Shown: positions 53,874 through 62,088, numbered from the stretch's first letter. The stretch is DNA of 64,000 nt from DASPHG01 sp963748315 (GCA_963748315.1 CAVVIK010000010.1:1-64000); one strand, 5' to 3'. Notes: generated by a model from the sequence alone, not told the origin. Program-made: numbers and translations.

Positions 53874-55163
53874 GTGGATTTCCGCCTCACCGACGAGCAA
53901 ATCGAGTTCCAGCAGCACTGCCGCAAGTTCTCGGCCGAAGTCATCCGCCCGGTCGCCCCGAAGTACGACCGCGAGCAGTCTGTGCCGTGGGACGTCATCA
54001 AGGAGGCGCGGAAGTGGAACCTCCATGGGCTCGACTACATCCAAAAGGTCGCGAGCGATCCCGACGGCCTGTTCGGAGTCATCTATGCGGAGGAGCTGCA
54101 CTGGGGATGCGCGGGAATCGCGCTCGCGATCTCGGCCTCGTCGCTCGCCGCCGCCGGAATCGCCTCGTCGGGCACGCCCGAGCAGATCGGCCAGTGGGTG
54201 CCCGAGTGCTACGGCACCGGTGACGACATCAAGATGGGCGCCTACGCCGTGACCGAGGCCGGCGCCGGCTCGGACGTGAAGTCGCTGCGCACCACGGCGA
54301 AGCTCGACGGCGACGAGTGGGTCCTCAATGGGACCAAGGTCTTCATCTCGAACGGCGGCATCGCCGACGTCACCGTCGTCGTCGCCACCGTCGATCCGGA
54401 GCTCGGCCACCGTGGCCAGGCCTCCTTCGTCGTGCCGAAGGGCACGCCGGGCCTCTCGCAGGGCAAGAAGGAGGACAAGATCGGCATCCGCGCGTCGCAG
54501 ACCGCCGAGGTCGTGCTCGAGGACTGCCGCATCCCGGTCGATTACCTGCTCGGCGGGATGGACAAGCTCGAGAAGAAGCTCGAGCGCGCCCGCTCGGGAC
54601 AGTCGACCGGCCGCGCGTCGGGCGCCCTCGCGACATTCGAGATCACCCGCCCGCTGGTCGGTGCTTCGGCGCTCGGCATCGCACAGGCCGCGTACGAATG
54701 GACGCTCGAGTACCTCGAGGATCACATCATCGAGAGCCAGCCGGCGCTCGAGGTCCAGCGCGTGCAGCAGGTGATGGCCGACGTCGCGACCGAGATCGAG
54801 GCCTCCCGGCTCCTCGTCTGGCGCGCCGCCTGGATGGGACGCAACGGCATTCCGATGACCGGCGGCCAGGGCTCGATGTCGAAGCTGAAGGCCGGCGACG
54901 TGACGATGTGGGCCACGACCACGCTGATGGACCTGGTCGGCCCCTACGCACAGACGATGGACTGCCCGCTCGAGAAGTGGTTCCGGGACGCCAAGATCTA
55001 CCAGATCTTCGAGGGCACGGCCCAGGTGCAGCGCCTGGTCGTCTCGCGCATGCAGCGGCAGGCCTACCAGGACAAGTTGAAGGAGGCCACCGAGGTGCTC
55101 AAGGACGCTTCGGCGGCCGAAAACCCGATCGGAGACGCGGCTGAGGCCGTAGCAACGGCGTAG
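53874..55163 (+). CDS. Acyl-CoA dehydrogenase
   Basis: 429 residues from GTG 53874. DFRLTDEQIEFQQHCRKFSA, AYAVTEAGAGSDVKSLRTTA, GTKVFISNGGIADV, GIRASQTAEVVLEDCRIP and the catalytic segment WFRDAKIYQIFEGTAQVQRL (Glu in FEGTAQVQR). Full-length, active-looking enzyme, unlike the third member of the upstream cluster. A 30-residue acidic/Ala-rich tail extends the C-terminus. Controlled by a palindrome at the transcription start. Its TAG stop starts the -10 box of the next gene. Confidence 0.95.
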   Translation: MDFRLTDEQIEFQQHCRKFSAEVIRPVAPKYDREQSVPWDVIKEARKWNLHGLDYIQKVASDPDGLFGVIYAEELHWGCAGIALAISASSLAAAGIASSGTPEQIGQWVPECYGTGDDIKMGAYAVTEAGAGSDVKSLRTTAKLDGDEWVLNGTKVFISNGGIADVTVVVATVDPELGHRGQASFVVPKGTPGLSQGKKEDKIGIRASQTAEVVLEDCRIPVDYLLGGMDKLEKKLERARSGQSTGRASGALATFEITRPLVGASALGIAQAAYEWTLEYLEDHIIESQPALEVQRVQQVMADVATEIEASRLLVWRAAWMGRNGIPMTGGQGSMSKLKAGDVTMWATTTLMDLVGPYAQTMDCPLEKWFRDAKIYQIFEGTAQVQRLVVSRMQRQAYQDKLKEATEVLKDASAAENPIGDAAEAVATA

Positions 55164-55166
55164 CCT
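55161..55166 (+). promoter_or_regulatory. Putative -10 box TAGCCT overlapping a stop codon (ctaG)
   Basis: The stop TAG of the acyl-CoA dehydrogenase is the first half of TAGCCT, 8 nt before GTG 55175. Confidence 0.45.
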
Positions 55167-55174
55167 GAACGCCG

Positions 55175-55972
55175 GTGTATGCCGGCGCAGTCATAGGGAT
55201 AGTCCTCGCGGAGGTTCTCTACCTCCGCGCCGTGCACATCCTCGGAGCGCGCGGCTACGACGTGCCGTTCTGGCAGCAGGTCTCATGGCACGGCGGCATC
55301 GCGCTGACGGCGATCGGGCTCCTGTCGCCGATCGACAGCCTCGCCGAGGACCTGCTCTCGGCGCACATGGCGCAGCACCTCCTGATCGCGGACCTCGCCG
55401 CGCCGCTCCTACTCGTCGGGCTGCGCTCACCCGTGTACGCGTTCCTGCTGCCGCGCCCGGCTCTCGTCGCGGTCGCGCACAGGCGCCGGCTGCGGGCGGT
55501 GTTCCGGACTCTGCGCCGGCCGCTGGTAGCGATCCCTGTCTTCGTGCTGATCCTCTACGGCTGGCACTTCGCGTTCATGTTCGAGGCCGCGCTCGACAAC
55601 GACGCGGTCCACGTGCTGCAGCACTGGTCGTTCGTCTTCGGCAGCGTGCTGGTCTGGTGGGCGCCGCTCGATCCCAAGCGCCGCCGCCTGCACGGGGAGC
55701 TGTGGAAGATCGGGCACCTGATCGGCGCGCGGCTCGCGGGGATGTTCCTCGGGATGGCCTTCGTGATCATGCGCTCGCCCGCGTACGACGCGTACGGGGA
55801 CTCCGCGCGCGAGCACGGCATGACGCCGCTCGGCGATCAGCAGCTCGCGGGCGCCATGATGCTCGGGCTCGACTTCTTCGTCATGGTGTTTGCGCTGTGC
55901 CTGTTCTTCTGGGCCTCGGCGCGCGACGCCGACGAGGCCGAGGCGGCGGCTACTCGCCCCGTCCGCGCCTGA
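55175..55972 (+). CDS. ctaG: Cytochrome c oxidase assembly protein CtaG (caa3 type)
   Basis: 265 residues, about seven hydrophobic segments (e.g. YAGAVIGIVLAEVLYLRAVH, AIPVFVLILYGWHFAFMF, GLDFFVMVFALCLFFWAS). Conserved His residues of the caa3_CtaG family are present in QVSWHGGIALTAIG, SAHMAQHLLIADLAAPLLLV, GWHFAFMFEAAL and HVLQHWSFVFG. It assembles copper into terminal oxidase; no oxidase genes are adjacent. GTG start with no ribosome site. It overlaps the convergent thioesterase by 23 bp. Confidence 0.88.
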   Translation: MYAGAVIGIVLAEVLYLRAVHILGARGYDVPFWQQVSWHGGIALTAIGLLSPIDSLAEDLLSAHMAQHLLIADLAAPLLLVGLRSPVYAFLLPRPALVAVAHRRRLRAVFRTLRRPLVAIPVFVLILYGWHFAFMFEAALDNDAVHVLQHWSFVFGSVLVWWAPLDPKRRRLHGELWKIGHLIGARLAGMFLGMAFVIMRSPAYDAYGDSAREHGMTPLGDQQLAGAMMLGLDFFVMVFALCLFFWASARDADEAEAAATRPVRA

Positions 55973-56438
55973 TCTCGTCCCGCTCGCGCAGCCGGTTGTC
56001 ACGCCGCAGCTGAGCCTCGCGCTCCCGCCGGCGCTCGTCGTCCGTCGTCGGCTCGACTGGCGGAACTGGCGTCGGCTCACCCTCGTCGGTCAGGGCGACC
56101 ATGGTCAGGTAGGCAGCTGAGGTGTGCGTGATTTCGCCCGTCCGAACATTCTCCGACTCCACCCGCACGCCGACCTCCATCGACGTGCGCCACGCCGCGT
56201 TGACGGTTGCCTTGACCGTCACGAGCTGACCGACGTAGACGGGTTCGGTGAAGGTCAGCCGATCCACAGCGGCGGTGACGACGCGCATGCCGCAATGGCG
56301 CACGGCGGCCACGCCGGCCACCTCGTCCACCATCTTCATGATCGTGCCGCCGTGCACGTTGCCCGCCGTGTTCGCGTCGGGGATGCCCATCCAGCGGGTG
56401 AGCACGGACTCGGAGGCGGAGGGCGGCTTCGGCTGCAC
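55950..56438 (-). CDS. Acyl-CoA thioesterase, hotdog fold
   Basis: 162 residues from GTG 56438. Hotdog features: TRWMGIPDANTAGNVHGGTI with the active-site NxxGxxHGG pattern, MKMVDEVAGVAAVRHCG, FTEPVYVGQLVTVKATVN and HTSAAYLTMVALTDEG. A charged helical tail (DDERRREREAQLRRDNRLRE) extends the C-terminus. Cleaves long-chain acyl-CoA; close to YciA/BACH-type single hotdog proteins. TAGACT (56449-56454, minus) lies 10 nt upstream of the start. Confidence 0.88.
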   Translation of the reverse strand: MQPKPPSASESVLTRWMGIPDANTAGNVHGGTIMKMVDEVAGVAAVRHCGMRVVTAAVDRLTFTEPVYVGQLVTVKATVNAAWRTSMEVGVRVESENVRTGEITHTSAAYLTMVALTDEGEPTPVPPVEPTTDDERRREREAQLRRDNRLRERDEIRRGRGE

Positions 56439-56447
56439 GCGGGCGGC

Positions 56448-56454
56448 TAGTCTA
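56448..56454. promoter_or_regulatory. Symmetric divergent -10 element TAGTCTA
   Basis: Reads TAGTCT on the plus strand (towards pspA) and TAGACT on the minus strand (towards the thioesterase). The two hexamers overlap by five bases. Confidence 0.55.
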
Positions 56455-56488
56455 GGACGCCCCTGTCCCGAACCTGAGGAGGCTTGCG

Positions 56489-57236
56489 ATGCCAGGCCTG
56501 GCCGGCCGGATGTCGACAACGATCAAGGCGAAGATCTCGAAGATGCTCGACCGCGCCGAGGACCCGGCCGAGACCCTCGATTACGGGTACCGCAAGCAGC
56601 AGGAGCATCTACAGGGCGTCAAAAAGGGCATCGCCGACGTCGTCACCGCCAAGAAGCGGATCCAGATGCAGTCGAAGAAGCTCGAGGAGCAGGTGGTCAA
56701 GCTCGACACGCAGGCGCGTCAGGCGATCTCGCAGAACCGCGAGGACCTCGCGCGGATGGCGCTCGAGCGCAAGACCGCGATCCAGGCGGAGCTGCAGGGG
56801 CTGGACACGCAGGTCACCCAGCTCGAGCAGCAGCAGGAACAGCTGATCGAGAACGAGAAGCGGCTGCGCGCGAAGATCGAGGCCTTCCGGACGAAGAAGG
56901 AGGTCATCAAGGCGCAGTACTCGGCCGCGGAGGCGCAGGTGATGATCTCCGAGGCGGCCTCCGGGGTGGGTGAGGAGATGGCCGACCTCGGCCTGGCGAT
57001 GCAGCGCGCGGAGGAGAAGACCGAGGACATGAAGGCGCGCGCCAACGCCGTCGGCGAGTTGGAACAGGCCGGCGTGTTCGAGGACATCACGCAGCTCGAG
57101 GGCGGCAGCAGCGACATCGACCGCGAGCTGGCGCAGCTCTCGCAGGGCGCCCAGGTGGACGAGGAGCTCGCGAAGATGAAGGCTGAGCTCGGCTCTCGGC
57201 GGCGACGCCCCGGCTCTCGAGGAGGGCCAGAAGTGA
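56489..57236 (+). CDS. pspA: PspA/IM30 family phage-shock protein (apparent +1 frameshift near 57198)
   Basis: ESCRT-III-like membrane-repair coiled-coil protein. A GAGGAGG site lies 8 nt before ATG 56489. Coiled coil throughout: DRAEDPAETLDYGYRKQQEH, KKRIQMQSKKLEEQVVKLDT, LEQQQEQLIENEKRLRAKIE, VMISEAASGVGEEMADLGLA. In the given sequence the frame runs on into the next gene with a strange SRRRRPGSR stretch. Removing one C near 57198 gives the natural end GGDAPALEEGQK and TGA 57234-57236, overlapping the GTG of pspAA. About 248 residues. Confidence 0.9.
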
Positions 57237-57511
57237 TCGTTCGCATATCGGGCGAGGGGCAGTTCCGGCTGCCCGACAACGACGCGGAACGCCTCAACGA
57301 CCTCGACAACGAGGCCGTTGCGGCTGTCGAAGCCGGCGACGAGGACAAGTTCCACTCACTCTTCGATCAGATGCTCTCGCTCGTCGAGAGCGACGGCGAG
57401 GCGATCGACAACGACGAACTCGTCGAGTCGGACGTGATCCTGCCGCCGCGCGACGTCTCGTTCGAGGAGGCCGCCGGCGAGTTCACCGGCGAGGGCCTGA
57501 TACCGGACTAG
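57233..57511 (+). CDS. pspAA: PspA-associated protein PspAA
   Basis: 92 residues starting at GTG 57233, overlapping the corrected pspA stop (GTGA). VIVRISGEGQFRLPDNDAER, LNDLDNEAVAAVEAGDEDKF, SLFDQMLSLVESDG and SDVILPPRDVSFEEA match the small PspAA partner found after actinobacterial pspA. It probably modulates PspA oligomers with HtpX and PspAB encoded on the other strand 0.9-2.4 kb away. Confidence 0.85.
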   Translation: MIVRISGEGQFRLPDNDAERLNDLDNEAVAAVEAGDEDKFHSLFDQMLSLVESDGEAIDNDELVESDVILPPRDVSFEEAAGEFTGEGLIPD

Positions 57512-57598
57512 ATCGGGAGGGGAGAACTCCGCGAGGAGCGCGATTCGGGTCACATAGGTCCGATTTGCACCTCTCGCGAGCGTCACGTCGCCGAGTTC

Positions 57599-58483
57599 GT
57601 GGAACGCCAGCACGGCGTCGTCACAGCTGCGCAGTTGGAAGCCGCAGGGATAACGGCGGCGATGGTCAAGCGGTGGCTCGAGCGCGGACGGATCTTTCGA
57701 GTGCAGCCGCGCGTCTATTCGCTGACACCAGGCGTCCCCGCTCGCGGCCGGATGATGGCCGCCGCGCTGACGCTCGGCCGTGACGCTGTGCTCAGCCACC
57801 GCGCTGCCGCGGCGGTCTGGGGTCTGGGGGCCTGGCCGACCGGCACGATTGACGTCACGGTGCCCGGTCGACGGCAGCCGCGGCGCGGCATCCGGCTGCA
57901 CCGGGCGTGTGTGTCCCGGGTGGTCAAGGAGAGCTTCCCCGTTACTACGGTCACGCGCACGCTCGTAGATCTTGCCGGTGTGCTGCCGCTCGAGCGGCTC
58001 CGGGACGCGTTCGAGCACGCGGAGCGGTTAGGACTGCTCTGCGCGAAAGAGGTCTACGACGAGATGCCCGGCCGTCGCGGGGCCCGAAAGATCAGGGCGG
58101 TCCTGTCCGAGTGGTCGGACCCGGAGCCGACGAAGAACGAGTTCGAGCAAAGCCTGAGAGAACTGTGTCGCGAATACGACCTTCCCCTACCTAGCCAGAA
58201 CGTGATCCTGCTCGGCTACGAGGTCGATGCATTCTGGGAGCCGGCCCTGGTGGTCGAGCTCGACGGCTGGGAATGGCATCGCACGCGTCGGAGCTTTGAG
58301 GAGGACAGGCGAAGGGCCGCGGCGCTCGAGGCGGCCGGCTATCGCGTGCTCCGCTTCAGCTGGAGCCAGGTGCGATACGAGCGCGCGGCGGTCGCCGCAG
58401 CGATCAGATCGGGATGTCCCAGAGCGGGAGGTCGCGACCGATCTCCTGCTCGAGCGGCAGCTCGTCCGCCATCTGCGCCTTGA
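57599..58483 (+). CDS. AbiEi-antitoxin-like N-domain plus DUF559 (Vsr-like nuclease) protein
   Basis: 294 residues. N-terminal winged-helix of the type IV antitoxin AbiEi kind (ERQHGVVTAAQLEAAGITAA, RIFRVQPRVYSLTPG), then LSHRAAAAVWGLGAWPTGTI and TVTRTLVDLAGVLP. The C-terminal DUF559/PD-(D/E)xK-like domain shows ELCREYDLPLPSQNVIL, LGYEVDAFWEPALVVELDGW and AGYRVLRFSWSQV, with Asp, Glu and Lys/Arg of a restriction-type nuclease. Common as a lone gene in actinobacteria; role unproven. Conserved residues start before GTG 57599, so the real start may be an unusual codon upstream. The 3' end overlaps pspAB by 80 bp. Confidence 0.8.
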   Translation: MERQHGVVTAAQLEAAGITAAMVKRWLERGRIFRVQPRVYSLTPGVPARGRMMAAALTLGRDAVLSHRAAAAVWGLGAWPTGTIDVTVPGRRQPRRGIRLHRACVSRVVKESFPVTTVTRTLVDLAGVLPLERLRDAFEHAERLGLLCAKEVYDEMPGRRGARKIRAVLSEWSDPEPTKNEFEQSLRELCREYDLPLPSQNVILLGYEVDAFWEPALVVELDGWEWHRTRRSFEEDRRRAAALEAAGYRVLRFSWSQVRYERAAVAAAIRSGCPRAGGRDRSPARAAARPPSAP

Positions 58484-58973
58484 GCCGGAACTCGCGCTCG
58501 GAGTCGCGCTTCTGCTTCCCAGTGGGGACGAACGGGTAGAAGCTCCCGCGCTTGTAGTTGTAGATCCAGTAGACCGGCTGGCCCTTCTCCTCGAACGCGA
58601 ACACCGCCGCCAGGAGGCGGTCCCCGTAGCCGCCCGAATCGAGCTGCGATGAGACCGTGTTGATCGCGACGACGATGTCCTCGAAGTCGGGGTCGCGAAG
58701 GATCGCCCAGCGGTAGCCGTACTCGTCGACCTTGGTCTCAGTGGTCGTGCCGGTGTCCGCCGACGCGGAGTCCAAGAGCTCCTGCGTGTCCTTCATCAGC
58801 GACTCGAAGTCCGCCGTCCCCAGCGGCTGGAAGACCAGTCCCGCCGAGCCGCGGGACTTGATCCCGAGCCCGGTCTCGAGTTGGACGTAGGCGGTCGACA
58901 TCGCGAACAGGCGGTCCGGCGCCGGCCCGCTCAGCTTGCGGCGGCCGCCCAATAGCGCGTCGAAGAAGCCCAA
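58404..58973 (-). CDS. pspAB: PspA-associated protein PspAB
   Basis: 189 residues. GFFDALLGGRRKLSGPAPDR, FAMSTAYVQLETGLGIKSRG, YGYRWAILRDPDFEDIVVAI, YWIYNYKRGSFYPFVPTGKQ and LPLEQEIGRDLPLWDIP match the PspAB family, which in actinobacteria accompanies htpX and pspA. One base separates it from htpX upstream, so they are co-transcribed. Molecular role unknown. Confidence 0.85.
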   Translation of the reverse strand: MGFFDALLGGRRKLSGPAPDRLFAMSTAYVQLETGLGIKSRGSAGLVFQPLGTADFESLMKDTQELLDSASADTGTTTETKVDEYGYRWAILRDPDFEDIVVAINTVSSQLDSGGYGDRLLAAVFAFEEKGQPVYWIYNYKRGSFYPFVPTGKQKRDSEREFRLKAQMADELPLEQEIGRDLPLWDIPI

Positions 58974-58974
58974 C

Positions 58975-59865
58975 CTAGGCGGCGATCTGGAGCTGGCGCT
59001 CGTACTCCATGAGCCGCTCGATGCGCTTCTCCATCGGCGGGTGCGTCATGAAGATCGTCTTGATCGAGTTCTTCGCGCGCGCCGGGATGATGAAGAACGC
59101 GTTCATGCCCTCCGCCGCGCGCAGGTCGCGCTGCGGCGTCTTCTCCATCGCCGTCGAGATGTGCTGGAGCGCGGAGGCGAGCGCACTAGGCCGGCCGGTG
59201 ATGAGTGCTGCGCCGCGGTCGGCCGCGAACTCGCGGTAACGCGATAGCGCGAGCATCAGGAAGAACGAGATCACGTAGACGAGGATCGACACGATGAACA
59301 CGATCGCGCCGGCCGGCGTGTCGTCGTCGCTCGAGCCGAAGAAGAACGCGAACTGGGCGATCATCGACGCGAGCGACGCGAAGAAGCTGGCCATGGTCAT
59401 GATCAGCACGTCGCGGTTCTTCACGTGCGTGAGCTCGTGCGCCATGACGCCCTCGAGCTCGGTGGGGGAGAGCGTGTTCATGATCCCCGTGGTCGCGCAG
59501 ACGACGGCGCTCTTCTTGGAGCGGCCCATCGCGAACGCGTTGGGCATCTGCGTGTCGGCAACGGCGATCCTCGGCTTGGGAAGGTCCGCCTGGATGCAGA
59601 GCTTCTCGATCATCGCGTGGAGGCCCGGCGCCTGCTCGGGCGTGACCTCCTTCGCGCCCATCGAGGCGAGCGCGATCTTGTCCGAGAGGAAGAGCTGCGC
59701 GAGCAGCAGGCCCGCGCAGAACACGACCATGATCCCGACACCCGCGCCCAGTGAGAAGAGCACGGCCGAGAAGACCACGTACAGCAGCCCCATCAGGAAC
59801 AGCGTCGTCAGCATCCGGAACTGAAGCCCGGTGTCACGCTTGAAAACTGCTCTCGGGGCGGCCAT
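58975..59865 (-). CDS. htpX: Zinc metalloprotease HtpX
   Basis: 296 residues, M48 family membrane protease for misfolded membrane proteins. Two N-terminal spans (MLTTLFLMGLLYVVFSAVLF, VGIMVVFCAGLLLAQLFL), zinc motif EGVMAHELTHVKNRD, downstream Glu in SRYREFAADRGAALITG, two further spans between, and HPPMEKRIERLM at the end. TAGACT (59873-59878, minus) sits 7 nt before the ATG, without Shine-Dalgarno: leaderless. Confidence 0.95.
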   Translation of the reverse strand: MAAPRAVFKRDTGLQFRMLTTLFLMGLLYVVFSAVLFSLGAGVGIMVVFCAGLLLAQLFLSDKIALASMGAKEVTPEQAPGLHAMIEKLCIQADLPKPRIAVADTQMPNAFAMGRSKKSAVVCATTGIMNTLSPTELEGVMAHELTHVKNRDVLIMTMASFFASLASMIAQFAFFFGSSDDDTPAGAIVFIVSILVYVISFFLMLALSRYREFAADRGAALITGRPSALASALQHISTAMEKTPQRDLRAAEGMNAFFIIPARAKNSIKTIFMTHPPMEKRIERLMEYERQLQIAA

Positions 59866-59872
59866 GAACGGA

Positions 59873-59878
59873 AGTCTA
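59873..59878 (-). promoter_or_regulatory. Putative -10 box TAGACT of htpX (leaderless)
   Basis: TAGACT on the minus strand, 7 nt before ATG 59865. Confidence 0.5.
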
Positions 59879-59950
59879 GAGAGCGGACCCTTCCTGCAAG
59901 AACCCGTGCAAATCGCAGGAAAACCGGCTCGCGTGCAGACTGAATCCTGC

Positions 59951-59956
59951 TAGTCT
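59951..59956 (+). promoter_or_regulatory. Putative -10 box TAGTCT of the riboswitch transcript
   Basis: TAGTCT lies 13 nt before the likely 5' part of the c-di-AMP aptamer. No convincing -35. Confidence 0.4.
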
Positions 59957-59968
59957 GCGCGCGTCCCA

Positions 59969-60102
59969 AACGCCGAGTCGCTCTGAAAAACAGGGGGAAC
60001 GGGGGAACCAAAGGGCCGGAAGCCCGGGGGCGAATGGCCGTCAGGAGCACGGCCTAGCGCGCAAGCGCGAGCCCGTCAGCTAACCCCGTAGGCATCAGGG
60101 AC
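59969..60102 (+). ncRNA. Cyclic di-AMP (ydaO/yuaA-type) riboswitch
   Basis: Conserved core elements of the class are visible in order: ACAGGGGGAACGGGGGAACC (59990-60009), hairpin GGGCCGGAAGCCC, hairpin GGCCGT/ACGGCC (60036-60054), a GCGC/GCGC hairpin, and GTCAGCTAACCCCGTAGGC (60075-60093). It ends 8 nt before the start of an M23 peptidase gene. In Streptomyces the same class controls cell-wall hydrolase (rpf-type) genes and switches them off on c-di-AMP binding. The cyclase DisA is encoded at 16.2 kb. Confidence 0.88.
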
Positions 60103-60109
60103 GACGAAT

Positions 60110-61272
60110 ATGAAGAGACATTTCGGGGTTGTCATAACCCTGGGCCTAGCGGCCTACTTGTTGCTGCCTATGCCCGGGCTTTCCGCGCCGCTCTCCGAGC
60201 GGATCGACGAGACGCGCACGCTCGTCCAGAGCAAGAAGTACAAGGAGCACGTCCTCTCGGAGACGATCGCGAGCTACAACGTCAAGATCGACTCGCTCCA
60301 GGGCGACATCAACGTCCTCGCAGCGCAAGCAGAACCGAATCCAGGCGGATCTCGACCAGAAGCGAGCGGAGCTGCTCGAGGTTCGCGGCAAGCTCGACGA
60401 GGCGCGCGACCGGCTGGCGCGGCTCCGCAAGGAGCTAGGCGTCGCCGAGGACGCGCTCGCGAACCGGCTCGTCGAGCTGTACAAGGCCGACGAGCCCGAC
60501 GCGCTCACGGTGATCCTGTCCGCTGACGGCTTCGGCGACCTGCTCGAGCAGACGGAATTCCTCCAGCGCATCTCCGAGCAGGACCAGGCGATCATCGAGC
60601 GCGTGCGCGTGCTCAAGGAAGAGGCGAAGAAGCAGGCCGACCTGCTCGCTGAGCTCGAGCAGCGCGTCGAGGACGCCGCGAACGCGATCCTCGCCCAGCG
60701 CAACGAGCTCGCCAGTGCGAAGAACGAGCTGATCGACTCGCAGTCCGAGCTCGCCGTCCGTGCGCGACGACCGCCGCGCGGTCTACGCCCAGGTCCACGA
60801 GAGCCGTGTGCAGCTCGAGGGCGACCTGCGCGAGCTCGAGGCCGAGCAGGCACGGGTCACGGCCCAACTCCAGTCGTCGCAGGGCGCCGCGCCGGTCCAG
60901 CAGGGCTCGGGCGCGCTGATCTGGCCGGTCAGCGGGCCGGTCGTCTCGGGCTTCGGGATGCGCTGGGGCCGCCTCCACGCCGGCGTCGACATCGCCGTCC
61001 CGGCCGGCACGGCCATCCGCGCCGCGGACAGCGGCACGGTCGTCCTGATGGGCTGGACGGGCGGCTACGGCAACTACACGTGCATCCAGCACACGAGCAG
61101 CATGTCCACGTGTTACGCCCACCAGTCGAGCTACGCGACCTCGAGCGGCGCGTCGGTCTCGCAGGGCGACGTGATCGGCTACGTCGGCTGCACGGGCCAC
61201 TGCTTCGGCGACCACCTCCACTTCGAGGTGCGCATCAACGGGTCGCCGGTTGACCCGATGGGCTACCTGTAG
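60110..61272 (+). CDS. Secreted M23 (LytM/EnvC-like) peptidase with coiled coil (two apparent +1 frameshifts)
   Basis: Signal peptide FGVVITLGLAAYLLLPMPGL, a long coiled coil, and a C-terminal lysostaphin-fold peptidase with GRLHAGVDIAVPAGT and DHLHFEVRING (HxxxD and HxH zinc ligands), plus ALIWPVSGPVVSGFGMRWG. Three frames must be joined: one extra C near 60333 (after INVLAA, giving KQNRIQADLDQKRAELLEV) and one near 60757 (after SQSELAV, giving VRDDRRAVYAQVHESRVQ). The corrected protein is about 386 residues. It should cut peptidoglycan cross-bridges or activate amidases in the wall. Regulated by the c-di-AMP riboswitch. Confidence 0.88.
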
Positions 61273-61280
61273 CGCCCAAG

Positions 61281-61286
61281 TAGCCT
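61281..61286 (+). promoter_or_regulatory. Putative -10 box TAGCCT of lgt (leaderless)
   Basis: TAGCCT followed by 7 nt and TTG 61294, no Shine-Dalgarno. Confidence 0.45.
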
Positions 61287-61293
61287 GGCGCAG

Positions 61294-62048
61294 TTGCAGC
61301 CCGAGATCCAGATAGGCCCGCTCGAGCTCAAGACGTTCGGGCTCTGCTTCGCCGCCGGCTTCATCGTTGCCGCGGCCGTCCTCGCGCGGCACCTCAAGGA
61401 GCTCGGCAAGCCGCACGGACTGGGCCTACGAGATCATCTTCGCCGGGCTCGTGGGCGGGGTCATCGGCTCGCGGGTCGACTACCTCCTGCAGAACTGGGA
61501 CGACGTCTCCGACGACCTGCTCGGGCAACCTCTTCTCGGGCTCGGGGCTCGTCTGGTTCGGTGGTCTCGTCGGCGGTGCCGTCGGCGTCGTGCTGTGGGC
61601 GTGGCGGCGCGGATTCCTCGGCCTGCAGCTGCTCGACGTCTGTGCCGTGCCGCTCGCGCTCGGCTACGCGGTCGGGCGGCTGGGGTGCCAGCTGTCGGGC
61701 GACGGCGACTACGGCAAGGAGTCCGACCTGCCGTGGGCGATGTCCTATCCGGACGGCACGGTCCCGACGACCGACGAGGTGCATCCGACGCCGATCTACG
61801 AGAGCGTGAGCGTGGGCCTGATCGCGCTCGGCCTGTGGCACCTGCGCGGGCGACTCGCGCCGGGCGCCGTTTTCGCGCTCTACCTGGTCGCGGTGGGGGT
61901 CGAGCGGCTGCTCGTCGAGTTCATCCGGCGCAACGACGATGTGGCGCTGGGGCTGACGCTCGCGCAGCTCGTGAGCGTGGCCCTTATCGGCGCTGGGGCC
62001 GCATGGCTTGTGCAAAGACGCGGGAGCCTGGTGGAAACGCGCCAGTAG
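61294..62048 (+). CDS. lgt: Prolipoprotein diacylglyceryl transferase (two apparent +1 frameshifts)
   Basis: Membrane enzyme that adds diacylglycerol to the lipobox Cys of prelipoproteins. Joined frames: LELKTFGLCFAAGFIVAAAV, then (drop one C near 61412) DWAYEIIFAGLVGGVIGSRV, then (drop one C near 61529) NLFSGSGLVWFGGLVGGAVG and the Lgt signature GYAVGRLGCQLSGDGDYGKE, HPTPIYESVSVGLIALGLW, GVERLLVEFIRRND. About 250 residues, normal for the family. Signature has Asp where Glu is more usual (GDGDYG). It would process the CWB2 lipoprotein encoded in this window. Confidence 0.9.
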
Positions 62049-62061
62049 GGCTAAAGTCCGT

Positions 62062-62088
62062 CACCGAGCGTGCCGATGGCACTCGGTG
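62062..62088 (+). repeat. Strong 5'-leader hairpin (CACCGAG..TGCC-GAT-GGCA CTCGGTG)
   Basis: Seven outer pairs and four inner pairs with a 2-nt bulge and 3-nt loop, between TAAAGT (62052-62057, -10-like) and ATG 62102. No T run, so more likely an RNA leader element of the Gly-rich protein gene than a terminator; it could also stop lgt transcription. Confidence 0.5.

Noticed and set aside
56489..57511. PspA-PspAA gene fusion
   Set aside because: The junction SRRRRPGSRGGPE is unlike either family. Dropping one C restores a normal PspA end and a GTGA overlap, so it is better read as two genes with an inserted base.
57565..57783. Alternative start or separate small gene before the DUF559 protein
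   Set aside because: The frame from TTG 57565 gives Arg-rich sequence without family similarity; conserved AbiEi-like residues are in the GTG 57599 frame.
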